DNA from: Thiobacillus thioparus DSM 505
Lineage (GTDB): Bacteria > Pseudomonadota > Gammaproteobacteria > Burkholderiales > Thiobacillaceae
DNA: 64,000 nt
NCBI RefSeq assembly: GCF_000373385.1
Contig: NZ_KB891332.1
Location: forward strand, 63,556 to 127,555
Direction: 5' to 3'
This document shows positions 37,462 through 48,641 of the stretch, one piece after another. Below the pieces are notes generated by a model, which worked only from the letters and a program-made list of their open reading frames with translations, did not search any database and had not been told where the DNA came from. The translations under genes were made by a program, and so were the position numbers. How positions within the stretch are numbered: position 1 is the first letter of the stretch; every line of letters begins with the position of its first letter.

Positions 37462-38142
37462 ATGCCACTTGATCAGCAAACCGACATACTCGCCCGCATG
37501 AGCGGGGAAGACCGGGAAGCATTGCTTTCCCTCGGCACGATGCAGCGTTTTTCCAAGGGCGAATTCGTGTTCCGTGCAGGGGCGCCCGGCAAGCACGTCT
37601 ATTTCCTTCGCAAAGGCCGAGTCAAGATTTGCCAGCCGTCGCATACCGGCAAGGAAGTCATTCTGTGGTTCTGCTTCGCAGGGGAAATGTTTGGTCTTGC
37701 AGAAGTAGCGCAGGGAGGAGGGCGCGTGGTGCATGCGCACGTGTGCGAGGCCTCAGAGGTGCTTAAATTGTCGCAGAGCCAGTTTTCCGGCTTTCTTCGC
37801 GACCATCCTGATTCCCTGCATCTCGTCATGCAGGTGCTGTCGTGCCGTATGCGCACCCTGAGTGAAGTCATCGTCAATCTGGTCAATGACGACGTTGAGA
37901 CCCGCATCATGAAGTTGATCCTACGCTTGAGTGCGCGCCATGGCGTCCACGTTGGGCAGGATATCCACCTCGACATCACGCTTACCCACCAAGAAATTGC
38001 CGATATGGTCGGCACCACACGCCAAACGGTTACGGGGATGCTCAGCAAGCTAAAGCGGAGAGGCTTTCTAAGCCTGGAAAACCGCAGAATTTATATTGAG
38101 AGTCCGGAAATGCACGCTGCGGCTTCTGGCCCGGACCATTAG
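37462..38142 (+). CDS. Crp/Fnr-family transcriptional regulator
   Basis: A 226-residue regulator: N-terminal cyclic-nucleotide-fold domain (about 15-120, FVFRAGAPGKHVYFLRKGRVKI), dimer helix (about 120-155) and winged helix-turn-helix at 175-198 (LTHQEIADMVGTTRQTVTGM). The cAMP-pocket Glu of Crp is not conserved (GLAEVAQGGGRV), and there is no Fnr-type N-terminal Cys cluster, so the effector is unknown. The recognition helix has RQ-T instead of Crp's RE-R, like CooA's SRQTTS, but the CooA haem ligands Cys75/His77 are absent. AGAGG lies six bases before ATG 37462. It is divergent from the transporter operon, which it probably controls. Confidence 0.9.
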   Translation: MPLDQQTDILARMSGEDREALLSLGTMQRFSKGEFVFRAGAPGKHVYFLRKGRVKICQPSHTGKEVILWFCFAGEMFGLAEVAQGGGRVVHAHVCEASEVLKLSQSQFSGFLRDHPDSLHLVMQVLSCRMRTLSEVIVNLVNDDVETRIMKLILRLSARHGVHVGQDIHLDITLTHQEIADMVGTTRQTVTGMLSKLKRRGFLSLENRRIYIESPEMHAAASGPDH

Positions 38143-38202
38143 GAATGATGGTCGATTGCCTACGGCCAATCCCATGTCTGCGTTTTCTTTGCTTCTTCAT
38201 TA

Positions 38203-38237
38203 CGCCAAAGAAAAGGCCAACCAGATCGGTTGGCCTT
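38203..38237 (-). terminator. Intrinsic terminator of the dnaA-dnaN-gyrB block
   Basis: A 10-bp stem GGCCAACC with flanking AA/TT (38213-38222 paired with 38228-38237, loop AGATC). On the minus strand it is followed by TTTTCTTT, so it ends transcription coming from gyrB. On the plus strand no T-run follows. Confidence 0.8.
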
Positions 38238-38321
38238 ACGACGTTGCCAATTTCAGAAATTCTGTCCCGTAGAATGGCTTCTCGTGACGCTATTTCCGTT
38301 TACGCACACTAACAGCTTGAC

Positions 38322-40865
<2,544 letters not shown>

Positions 40866-41969
40866 TTAGATGCGCATGGGCATCACGACGTACTTGAAGC
40901 CGGCTTCGCCTTCGCTGGTCAGCAGCATGCTGCTGTTGGCGTCGCCCAGGGACAGCGTGATTTCATCGGTATTGACGGCACCCAGGCCATCCAGCAGGTA
41001 GGTCACGTTGAAACCGACATCCAGCGGATCACCGTTATAGCTGACCTCGATCTCGTCGGCGGCTTCTTCCTGCTCGTTGTTGTTGCAAACGATACCCAGG
41101 GTGTTTTCGCTCATCACCAGGCGGACGCCGCGGAATTTCTCGTTCGACAGGATCGCCGCGCGCTGCAGGGCCTGCATCACGCTCTGACGGTTGGCCTTGA
41201 GGTGACGCGGCTGGTTGGTGGGGATGACGCGCTGATAGTCGGGGAATTTACCGTCGACCACTTTGGTCACCAGCTCGGTTCCGGGCAGGGTGATGGTGAC
41301 CTGATTGGTGCCGATGCGCAGTTCGACCGGATCGTCCACGTCGCCCAATAGTTTGGAAAGCTCGACCACGGTCTTGCGGGGAATGATGACCTCGCGCGCT
41401 TCGGCTTCGGTTTCCAGTTGGGTTTCAGCATAGCTCAACCGGTGGCCGTCGGTGGCGACGACGCGTAACTGTTTGCCGTCCAGTACCAGCAACATGCCGT
41501 TGAGGTAATACCGGATGTCCTGGCTGGCCATGGCGAACTGCACCAGCTGCAACAGGCGCTTCAGCGTTTTTTGCGGCAGACGGATGGCTTCGCCCAGGCC
41601 AACTCCGGTTTCGACCCTCGGAAAATCAGCAGCCGGCAGGGTTTGCAGCGTGAAGCGGGACTTGCCTGCACTGACCACGACCTGGCTGTCCTTGGAGTCG
41701 AGCTTGACCTTGGCGGAATCAGGCAACGCACGCACGATGTCGAACAGCTTGCGTGCCGCAATAGTGATGGCGAAATCCTCACCCTCTTGCACATCCAACT
41801 GCGTGCTCACCTGCAGCTCCAGGTCGGTCGCCAGCAGGGTCAGCTTGCTGCCTTTTTTCTCCAGCAGGAGATTGGACAGGATGGGGAGGGTATGGCGGCG
41901 TTCGACAACCCCGACAACTGCGGTGAGGGAAGCCAGGAGTGTGTTGCGTTCGCTTTGTACTAATAGCAT
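40866..41969 (-). CDS. dnaN: DNA polymerase III beta sliding clamp
   Basis: Ring-shaped processivity clamp, 367 residues, three repeated clamp domains. Recognisable pieces include LPILSNLLLEKKGSKLTLLATDLE, NGMLLVLDGKQLRVVATDGHRL and the C-terminal VVMPMRI. AGGAA lies upstream of ATG 41969. It is co-directional with dnaA across a 179-base gap that carries DnaA boxes. Confidence 0.97.
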   Translation of the reverse strand: MLLVQSERNTLLASLTAVVGVVERRHTLPILSNLLLEKKGSKLTLLATDLELQVSTQLDVQEGEDFAITIAARKLFDIVRALPDSAKVKLDSKDSQVVVSAGKSRFTLQTLPAADFPRVETGVGLGEAIRLPQKTLKRLLQLVQFAMASQDIRYYLNGMLLVLDGKQLRVVATDGHRLSYAETQLETEAEAREVIIPRKTVVELSKLLGDVDDPVELRIGTNQVTITLPGTELVTKVVDGKFPDYQRVIPTNQPRHLKANRQSVMQALQRAAILSNEKFRGVRLVMSENTLGIVCNNNEQEEAADEIEVSYNGDPLDVGFNVTYLLDGLGAVNTDEITLSLGDANSSMLLTSEGEAGFKYVVMPMRI

Positions 41970-42148
41970 TTATATATTCCTGAGAATCATAATAAAGGCA
42001 GCCTAAAACTGGGGGTAAGCCTTCTTACTCAATTAAAACAGCGACTTGTTGCTTGTTTTGGGGTGTGGATAACAGCGGGGAAACACGGGAGGAAAGGGGA
42101 TGGATTTCCCGCTCTGCCCGCATGACCCGCTTTATCCACATTTCATCC
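41970..42148. other. dnaA-dnaN intergenic region with DnaA boxes (oriC candidate)
   Basis: Two perfect consensus DnaA boxes in inverted orientation: TGTGGATAA at 42064-42072 and TTATCCACA at 42132-42140. Between them and dnaN are AT-richer stretches and small hairpins, for example GTAAG/CTTAC near 42015-42028 and AAAACAGC/GCTTGTTTT at 42035-42059. This is a credible part of the replication origin, together with the region upstream of dnaA. Confidence 0.6.
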
Positions 42149-43492
42149 TCAGCCTGTCAGGCTTTGTAACAACACCAGATAATCACGGCCGATGTCGGCC
42201 TCGGTCTCGCGTAACTCGGCAACTTTACGACAGGCATGGATCACCGTGGTGTGGTCGCGTCCGCCGAAGGACTCGCCGATTTCCGGCAGGCTCTGGTTGG
42301 TGAGCTCCTTGGCCAGCGCCATGGCAATCTGGCGGGGGCGGGCCAGGTTGCGTGTCCGTTTCTTGGAGAACATGTCGGCAACCTTGATCTTGTAGAAGTC
42401 GGCGACGGTTTTCTGGATGTTCTCGATCGAGACGATGCGGGAGGTCGAGGCGATGAGGTCGCGCAGCGCCTCTTTGACCAGTTCCAGGGTGATGGGTTTT
42501 TCGTGGAAGCGAGAAAAAGCGATCACCCGCTTGAGGGCGCCTTCGAGTTCGCGTACGTTGGAACGCACCTGCTTGGCGATGAAGAAGGCGACGTTTTCAT
42601 CGAGCTTGACGCTTTCCGCCTGGGCCTTGGCCAGCAGGATCGCGACCCGCATTTCCAGTTCCGGCGGCTCGACGGCCACTGTCAGGCCCCAAGCGAAACG
42701 GGATTTCAGGCGGTCGTCGAGGCCACTGATTTCCTTGGGAAAGGTATCGCAGGTGATGACGATCTGTTTCTTGTTTTCGATCAGTGAGTTGAAGACGTAG
42801 AAAAACTCTTCCTGGGTACGGTCTTTTTTGGCGAGGAACTGGATGTCGTCGATCAGCAGCAGGTCCAGCGACATGTAGCGCCGCTTCAGATCGTCGAACT
42901 GCTTGTTCAGATAGGCCTTCACCACGTCGTCGACGTAATCGTTGGCATGGATGTAGCTGATGCGTGCATTGGGATTGGCCTGGCGCACGGTGTTGCCGAT
43001 GGCCTGCAACAGGTGGGTCTTGCCCAGTCCGACGCCGCCGTAGACGAACAGCGGGTTGTAGGCTACGCCGGGATTGTCGGCGATTTGCAGTGCAGCCGCC
43101 CGTGCCAACTGGTTGGCGCGGCCGGAAACGAAATTGTCGAAGGTGAAGCCGGGGTTGATGCGCATCCCCATCTGGGCGGGGGCAGGCACGCTGGCAGGTA
43201 GCGGGGCAGGCGTAGCGACGGCAGACGGGGCTGTGTGCGTACGCGGAGCACTGGGTTTTTTACCCAGGGCATAGGTGATGGAGACAGGGCGCGCATAGAA
43301 TTCTTGCGCCCAGCCATCGATATGTTCGGCAAATTTCTCGCGTACCCAGTCCATCACGAAATGATTGGGTGCCAGGATGCGCACCTCGCCGCCAGCATCC
43401 TCAAACACGAGGGGTTTGATCCATGTGCTGAACTGCTGCTGGGTCAGATTGGCGCGAAAGCGCTCTTGGCAAAGGTCCCAGAAGGAATCCAT
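42149..43492 (-). CDS. dnaA: Chromosomal replication initiator DnaA
   Basis: AAA+ initiator of replication, 447 residues from ATG 43492 ([12 protein letters not shown], the family start). The frame extends 13 codons upstream but without family similarity. Domain I is about 1-85, then a Pro/Ala-rich domain II. Domain III has Walker [13 protein letters not shown] and Walker [12 protein letters not shown]. Domain IV has the DnaA signature [15 protein letters not shown]. Confidence 0.98.
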   Translation of the reverse strand: MDSFWDLCQERFRANLTQQQFSTWIKPLVFEDAGGEVRILAPNHFVMDWVREKFAEHIDGWAQEFYARPVSITYALGKKPSAPRTHTAPSAVATPAPLPASVPAPAQMGMRINPGFTFDNFVSGRANQLARAAALQIADNPGVAYNPLFVYGGVGLGKTHLLQAIGNTVRQANPNARISYIHANDYVDDVVKAYLNKQFDDLKRRYMSLDLLLIDDIQFLAKKDRTQEEFFYVFNSLIENKKQIVITCDTFPKEISGLDDRLKSRFAWGLTVAVEPPELEMRVAILLAKAQAESVKLDENVAFFIAKQVRSNVRELEGALKRVIAFSRFHEKPITLELVKEALRDLIASTSRIVSIENIQKTVADFYKIKVADMFSKKRTRNLARPRQIAMALAKELTNQSLPEIGESFGGRDHTTVIHACRKVAELRETEADIGRDYLVLLQSLTG

Positions 43493-43720
43493 AGTCGAGG
43501 GGAGAGGGGCGGAAAGCAGCATGGGATTCAAACGCGAATCTTACTCCCCTTCGGCTAGGTTATCCACAGGCAGAGTGCTCCGGACTTGGCGGGGCGTTCG
43601 CGCGCGAACTTGACACATCCCCGGGAGGGCGGGTCTAATACGCGGTTTTTCAACAGATTTTTTGTGTTTGGCTCGCCCGCCCTTGCGGGATGGGCCAATG
43701 CCTGCCAGAAAGGATATGCC
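43493..43720. promoter_or_regulatory. dnaA-rpmH divergent region with DnaA box and rpmH promoter
   Basis: One perfect DnaA box, TTATCCACA at 43560-43568, fits autoregulation of dnaA or an origin component. A sigma-70 promoter toward rpmH is clear: TTGACA at 43610-43615, 18-base spacer, TCTAAT at 43634-43639. About 80 bases of leader lead to rpmH, with AGAAAGGA before its ATG. Confidence 0.7.
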
Positions 43721-43855
43721 ATGAAACGCACTTACCAGCCTTCCACCGTCCGCCGCAAGCGCACCCACGGTTTTCGTGCCCGCATGAAAACCAAGGCGGG
43801 CCGTGCCGTGATCAACGCGCGTCGCGCCAAGGGCCGCGCACGTCTGGCCGTCTAA
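43721..43855 (+). CDS. rpmH: Ribosomal protein bL34
   Basis: A 44-residue, very basic 50S protein: [18 protein letters not shown] followed by [20 protein letters not shown], the universal L34 pattern. ATG 43721 has AAAGGA upstream. It is the first gene of the rpmH-rnpA-yidC-mnmE run, divergent from dnaA. Confidence 0.98.
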   Translation: MKRTYQPSTVRRKRTHGFRARMKTKAGRAVINARRAKGRARLAV

Positions 43856-43884
43856 TCAACGCGCATCACGACTCAGCGGGTGGC

Positions 43885-44283
43885 GTGCGCCTCCGCGATG
43901 CGCGGCTGGTCGACAAGGCTGATTTTGATCAGGTGTTTGCTGACAATCAACGCGCACGAACGGATTATCTGATGGTGATGGCCCGGCCCAACCAGGTGGG
44001 ATATCCCCGGTTGGGCATGGTCGTTGCCAAGCGACTGCTTGCGCGTGCGGTGGATCGCAACCGCGTCAAACGATGTGTGCGCGAAAGCTTTCGACAGGCT
44101 TTGCCGGAACTGCCCGCGTGCGACTTTGTCGTTCGTCTCATTGCCAAGCCGGTCCCGGGCGATGAGGCACGGGATTTGTTGCGCACGTTCGCACGTGCGG
44201 GCCATCGAGCCATGGCAAAATGGCCCGCCGTGGTGTCAGGCGAATCCCTGATTGCCACTCCGGAACCTCATCCCAACTCATAG
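43885..44283 (+). CDS. rnpA: Ribonuclease P protein component
   Basis: Protein subunit of RNase P, which matures tRNA 5' ends. It has 132 residues from GTG 43885 (VRLRDARLVDKADFDQVF). The RNR signature region is AVDRNRVKRCVRESFRQALP, preceded by GYPRLGMVVAKRLL. No ATG is available in frame near the expected N-terminus, so the start codon is a best guess. yidC follows after 11 bases; the small yidD gene that often lies between the two is missing. Confidence 0.9.
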   Translation: MRLRDARLVDKADFDQVFADNQRARTDYLMVMARPNQVGYPRLGMVVAKRLLARAVDRNRVKRCVRESFRQALPELPACDFVVRLIAKPVPGDEARDLLRTFARAGHRAMAKWPAVVSGESLIATPEPHPNS

Positions 44284-44294
44284 CGTCCCGTTCC

Positions 44295-45938
44295 ATGGAT
44301 AACCAGCGGCTGATTCTTTTTATTGTCTTTTCCTTTTCCCTGCTTTTGCTGTGGGAAGCCTGGCAGGACAAGCATACGCCCCCGCCGCCAGCCGTCACGG
44401 CGACGAACGCCCCGGCCAGCACAAGCACGCCGCCCGTTCCAAGCCAGGGGCTGAACGCTCCCGCCGCCGCACCGGCCCAGACCGGATTTACGAAGGGCGC
44501 GCGCGCGGTGGTGGAAACCGATGTGCTGCGTGCCACGATCGATGCCGATGGCGGCGATCTCCGTCAGCTTCAATTGCTGACCTATCGCGAGACAGAAACA
44601 CGCAACGAGATCTTCACGCTGTTTGAAGAGGACCCAACCCAGCCTTACCTGGCGCAGAGCGGCCTGCTCGGCAAGGATCTCCCGACGCACCGCAGCGTTT
44701 TTCAGTTGAATCCCGGCACCTACCGCCTGACCCGTGGCGCCTCGCAAGTGGAGGTCCCGCTGGTGTGGAATGATCCCGCCACGGGCGTGCGCGTCGAGAA
44801 GACCTATGTCTTCAAGCGCAACAGCTATGAGATCGCCCTCAGAACACGGGTCATCAACAACGGGACCCAGCCGGTCGACCTGACCCCGTATTACCAGTTC
44901 ACCCGCCATTCCGGCGCCCCGCGCGGCGCATCTTTCTTCCTGCATACGTTTACCGGCCCGGCTTTCTACACGGACGCCAAAAAATTCCAGAAAGTCACGT
45001 TCAAAGCCATCCAGGAAGGCAAAGCCGAGTTTGAAAAAACGGCCGACAACGGATGGGTGAGCCTTGTGCAGCATCACTTTGTGGCGGCCTGGCTGCCCGA
45101 GGGCAGCGTCAAGCGCGAGTATTACGCACGCGCACTGGGGAATGACCTCTACTCCGCCGGCGTCATTCTGGCGGAGGGCACACTGGCGCCGGGCCAGCAG
45201 AAAGTCTTTACCGTGCCCTTGTATGCGGGGCCCCAGACGCAGAAATTGCTCGAAGCGGCCGCCCCCGGTCTGGATCTCGCGCGTGATTACGGCTGGCTGA
45301 CGCCGTTGGCCTTCCCCATCTACTGGTCGCTGGCAAAAATCGAGCGTTTCGTCGGCAACTGGGGATGGGCCATCATCATCCTGACCATCCTCCTCAAACT
45401 GGCGCTGTTCCCGCTGTCGGCTGCCGGTTACAAGTCGATGGCCAAGATGAAGAAACTCACGCCGCGCCTGCAGCAGCTGAAGGAAACCTACGGCGACGAC
45501 CGCGCCAAGCTGCATCAGGCGATGGCGGAGCTGTACAAGACCGAGAAAATCAACCCGCTCGGCGGCTGCCTGCCTATCCTGATCCAGATTCCGGTGTTCA
45601 TCGCGCTGTACTGGGTGCTGCTCGCGGCTGTGGAAATGCGCGGCGCGCCGTGGCTGGGCTGGATCACCGACCTGACGGCGCCCGACCCCTTTTACATTCT
45701 GCCGATCATCATGGGCATCACCTCGATCCTGCAGGTCAAGCTGAATCCGCAGCCGATGGATCCGATGCAGGCCAAGATCATGATGATCATGCCGGTGGCA
45801 TTCACCGTGATGTTCGTGTTCTTCCCCGCCGGCCTCGTGCTGTACTGGATCGTCAACAACATCCTGTCCATCACGCAACAGTGGGTGATCAACAAACAGG
45901 TTCAGGACGGTGGCAAGCTTGCCTCCGGCAAAGCCTGA
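44295..45938 (+). CDS. yidC: Membrane protein insertase YidC
   Basis: Inserts and folds inner-membrane proteins with or without SecYEG. The 547-residue, Gram-negative-type YidC has an N-terminal membrane helix ([18 protein letters not shown]) and a Pro/Ala linker. The large periplasmic beta domain spans about 70-330. The five-helix core starts near 345 ([20 protein letters not shown]) and contains [21 protein letters not shown] and [19 protein letters not shown] 44295 gives MDNQRLILF, the usual start. mnmE begins inside its 3' end. Confidence 0.97.
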   Translation: MDNQRLILFIVFSFSLLLLWEAWQDKHTPPPPAVTATNAPASTSTPPVPSQGLNAPAAAPAQTGFTKGARAVVETDVLRATIDADGGDLRQLQLLTYRETETRNEIFTLFEEDPTQPYLAQSGLLGKDLPTHRSVFQLNPGTYRLTRGASQVEVPLVWNDPATGVRVEKTYVFKRNSYEIALRTRVINNGTQPVDLTPYYQFTRHSGAPRGASFFLHTFTGPAFYTDAKKFQKVTFKAIQEGKAEFEKTADNGWVSLVQHHFVAAWLPEGSVKREYYARALGNDLYSAGVILAEGTLAPGQQKVFTVPLYAGPQTQKLLEAAAPGLDLARDYGWLTPLAFPIYWSLAKIERFVGNWGWAIIILTILLKLALFPLSAAGYKSMAKMKKLTPRLQQLKETYGDDRAKLHQAMAELYKTEKINPLGGCLPILIQIPVFIALYWVLLAAVEMRGAPWLGWITDLTAPDPFYILPIIMGITSILQVKLNPQPMDPMQAKIMMIMPVAFTVMFVFFPAGLVLYWIVNNILSITQQWVINKQVQDGGKLASGKA

Positions 45939-47250
45939 TCTGATTGCTGCCATCGCCACTGCGCCCGGGCGCGGTGGGGTGGGCGTGGTACGCGTATCGG
46001 GGACGGACATCGCCCCGCTTGCACAAGCCATGCTTGGGCGCGTGCCCGCACCGCGCCATGCGACGTTCTGTCGCTTTCTCGATCGCGATGGCGAAGCCCT
46101 CGACGAGGGGATCGCCCTCCATTTTGTCGCCCCCCATTCGTTTACCGGCGAGCACGTCCTGGAACTGCAAGGTCATGGTGGGCCTGTGGTGCTTAACCTG
46201 ATCCTGCAACGTTGTCTGGAACTCGGTGCGCGGCTGGCCGAGCCGGGCGAATTCTCTCGTCGCGCCTTTCTGAATGGCAGGCTTGACCTGACCCAGGCCG
46301 AGGCGGTGGCCGATCTGATCGACGCGGCCTCCACCGAGGCGGCGCGCTCGGCGGTGCGTTCACTGGCAGGGGCCTTCTCGGCGCGGATCGCGGAACTGGT
46401 CGAAGCGCTGACGCGCCTGCGCATGCTGGTCGAGGCTACGCTCGACTTTCCCGAAGAGGAGATCGACTTTCTCAAACAGGCCGATGCCTTCGGGCGCCTC
46501 GATGCGATCGACGCCAGCCTGGCCGTGGTGCGGTCGCAGGCGAAGCAGGGCGCGTTGCTGCGCGAGGGTTTGACCGTCGTGCTGATTGGCCAGCCGAACG
46601 TGGGCAAGTCGAGTTTGCTGAATCAACTGGCCGGATTCGAGGCCGCGATTGTCACCGAGATCGCCGGCACCACGCGCGATACCGTGCGTGAGGCAATCCA
46701 GATCGAGGGTGTGCCGTTGCACATCGTCGATACCGCCGGTCTGCGTGAAACCGACGACACGGTGGAGAAACTCGGCATCGCCCGTACCTGGGAGGCGGCG
46801 GAAAGGGCCGACGTGGCGTTGCTGCTGGTGGATACGGCGCATGGCCTCAGCGAGCGCGAGGCGGCGATCCTGGCGCGCTTGCCGCCAGTCGTGCGGCTCA
46901 CGATCCACAACAAGATCGATGTCACTGGCGAAGCGCCGCGCGTGGCGGGTGACGAGGTCTGGCTTTCCGCCCGGACCGGTGCCGGGATCGATCTCCTGCG
47001 CGGCAAGCTGCTGGCATCGGCGGGTTGGCAGGCGGCGGGCGAGGGCACATTCATGGCGCGCGCGCGCCATCTGGATGCGCTGGGCCGTGCCGCCGGCCAT
47101 CTTGCCGTTGCGCGCGAATCGGCCGGCCAACTGGAATTGTTCGCCGAGGAGCTGCGGCTGGCACAGGCCGCCTTGTCGGAAATCACCGGCGAGTTCACGG
47201 CTGACGACCTGTTGGGTGAGATTTTCAGCTCGTTCTGCATCGGAAAGTAA
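45910..47250 (+). CDS. mnmE: tRNA modification GTPase MnmE
   Basis: With MnmG it makes 5-carboxymethylaminomethyl-U34 in tRNAs. The 446-residue protein has the N-terminal folate-binding domain ([20 protein letters not shown]) and a helical domain. The inserted G domain has [12 protein letters not shown] near 222, EIAGTTRD and DTAGLRE. The C-terminus is FCIGK with the catalytic Cys. Start GTG 45910 overlaps yidC by 29 bases. MnmG lies at 58 kb. Confidence 0.97.
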   Translation: MASLPPAKPDLIAAIATAPGRGGVGVVRVSGTDIAPLAQAMLGRVPAPRHATFCRFLDRDGEALDEGIALHFVAPHSFTGEHVLELQGHGGPVVLNLILQRCLELGARLAEPGEFSRRAFLNGRLDLTQAEAVADLIDAASTEAARSAVRSLAGAFSARIAELVEALTRLRMLVEATLDFPEEEIDFLKQADAFGRLDAIDASLAVVRSQAKQGALLREGLTVVLIGQPNVGKSSLLNQLAGFEAAIVTEIAGTTRDTVREAIQIEGVPLHIVDTAGLRETDDTVEKLGIARTWEAAERADVALLLVDTAHGLSEREAAILARLPPVVRLTIHNKIDVTGEAPRVAGDEVWLSARTGAGIDLLRGKLLASAGWQAAGEGTFMARARHLDALGRAAGHLAVARESAGQLELFAEELRLAQAALSEITGEFTADDLLGEIFSSFCIGK

Positions 47251-47388
47251 ACGACCTTACCTGCCTGCCAGTTCCACTTCGCAAGCGACACGCATTATTT
47301 GCCGGCCCCTGCGTGCCTTGGGGAACTCGGCTCGTGTTTACGCTATCCATAAGCCTTTGCTGTTTTCTGCCCTCGACCAGGAATGACC
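47251..47388. other. Intergenic region mnmE / cytochrome c'
   Basis: 138 bases. GGGGAAC and GTTCC repeats are weak. AGGA at 47379-47382 serves the next gene. No clear terminator or promoter is seen. Confidence 0.4.
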
Positions 47389-47865
47389 ATGATTTCGCTC
47401 AAACCCTATTTGCGCGCCGCGCCTTTATTGATCGGCGCCGCCCTGATGCTGGTCGGATGTGGCCCCAAGGTCGATACGCATCCCGGCCAGCCGGTGACGA
47501 AGCGCCGCGCACTGTTGCAGGAAACCCTGCGTACGTTTGAGCCGATGGGGATCATGGTGCGCGGCAAAACGCCTTATGTCGCAGCGAAATTCCTTACGCT
47601 CGCAGACAAGCTTCAGAGCCTGAGCACTCAGCCGTGGCCCTATTTTCCGCTAGGCAGCACCTACGCGCCGAGTCGTGCCAAACCCGCCGTGTGGCAGCAA
47701 GCCGCGCAATTCAAACAGGCGCAGGACACTTACATCAAGGCGGTGTCAGGCCTCGCTGCGATGGCCAAGACCAGCAATCTGGACGCGATCCGCCCAGCCT
47801 ACACGCACGTGAGCGACAGCTGCGCCGCCTGTCATAAAACGTTTCGAGGGCCGTCGGTGTTATGA
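47389..47865 (+). CDS. Lipoprotein class II cytochrome c (cytochrome c'-like)
   Basis: A 158-residue protein with a lipoprotein signal (LLIGAALMLVGC, acylation at C24), so it is membrane-tethered in the periplasm. The body is helical like cytochrome c', with the haem motif CAACH at 145-149 near the C-terminus, the class II placement. Class II cytochromes bind NO or shuttle electrons. ATG 47389 is chosen because AGGA is six bases upstream; ATG 47383 is too close. The stop overlaps the cytochrome b561 ATG by four bases, so the pair is probably one electron-transfer unit. Confidence 0.85.
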   Translation: MISLKPYLRAAPLLIGAALMLVGCGPKVDTHPGQPVTKRRALLQETLRTFEPMGIMVRGKTPYVAAKFLTLADKLQSLSTQPWPYFPLGSTYAPSRAKPAVWQQAAQFKQAQDTYIKAVSGLAAMAKTSNLDAIRPAYTHVSDSCAACHKTFRGPSVL

Positions 47866-48548
47866 CGCAGCGGTCTGCGCGGGTCAGGGTATGGGATGTG
47901 CCGGTAAGGCTGTTTCACTGGCTGCTGCTGGCCTTGTTCGGTTTCTCCTGGTGGAGTGGGGAACAGGGTAACCAATGGATGGAATACCATGGCTGGTCGG
48001 GCCTTGCCATCCTTACGCTGGTGCTGTTCCGTATTGGCTGGGGGCTTGTGGGCAGCGACACGGCGCGTTTTGCGCATTTCGTGCGGGGCCCGCGCGTCAG
48101 CTACGCGTATTTCCGCAGCGTACTGCAACGCCAGCCCAAGGCCTATCTGGGGCACAACCCGCTGGGCGGATGGATGATCGTGAGTCTGTTGCTGCTGTTG
48201 CTGGCGCAAGCGATTACCGGGCTGTTCGGCAACGATGACAGCGACTACGAAGCGCCACTCTCGCATTGGCTCGACCATAGCACCAGCAGCCTCATCACCA
48301 CCCTGCATACCTACAATTTCGACCTGCTGCTGGGCTTGATCGGCCTGCATGTTGCGGCTGTCCTGGCCCATCAGTTGTTGCGCCGCGACGACATGATCAA
48401 AGCGATGTTCACCGGCATGAAGGCGGGGATAGCGGGCACAACGGCCGGGCGTCTGGTGTCGACCTGGCGGGCATTCGTGCTGTTGGGTTTAACGGCGGCA
48501 CTTGTTTACGCGCTGTTCTGGATGGGCGGCGGCGCTTCGAATCTATAA
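47862..48548 (+). CDS. Cytochrome b561-family membrane protein
   Basis: Of 228 residues, four to five are membrane segments with His candidates for haem b: VRLFHWLLLALFGFSWW, MEYHGWSGLAILTLVLFRIGWG, WMIVSLLLLLLAQAITGLF and LLLGLIGLHVAAVLAHQLL. The family passes electrons between quinone and periplasmic cytochromes. It is coupled to the cytochrome c' lipoprotein gene by ATGA, which is the likely electron partner. Confidence 0.9.
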   Translation: MTQRSARVRVWDVPVRLFHWLLLALFGFSWWSGEQGNQWMEYHGWSGLAILTLVLFRIGWGLVGSDTARFAHFVRGPRVSYAYFRSVLQRQPKAYLGHNPLGGWMIVSLLLLLLAQAITGLFGNDDSDYEAPLSHWLDHSTSSLITTLHTYNFDLLLGLIGLHVAAVLAHQLLRRDDMIKAMFTGMKAGIAGTTAGRLVSTWRAFVLLGLTAALVYALFWMGGGASNL

Positions 48549-48641
48549 GCCGCTTCACGGGCGGGACGGGCCACAGCGCTTTTACCCGGACGCGTCCGCG
48601 CTTATGCTTGCAGCGTGTAACTTTCTTCAGGACGGCCAGTC

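Noticed and set aside
37462-38142. CooA identity for the Crp/Fnr regulator
   Set aside because: The Pro2 and CooA-like recognition helix are present, but the haem ligands Cys75 and His77 (MFCMHSG in CooA) are replaced (MFGLAEV). Only the DNA-site similarity is kept as a finding.
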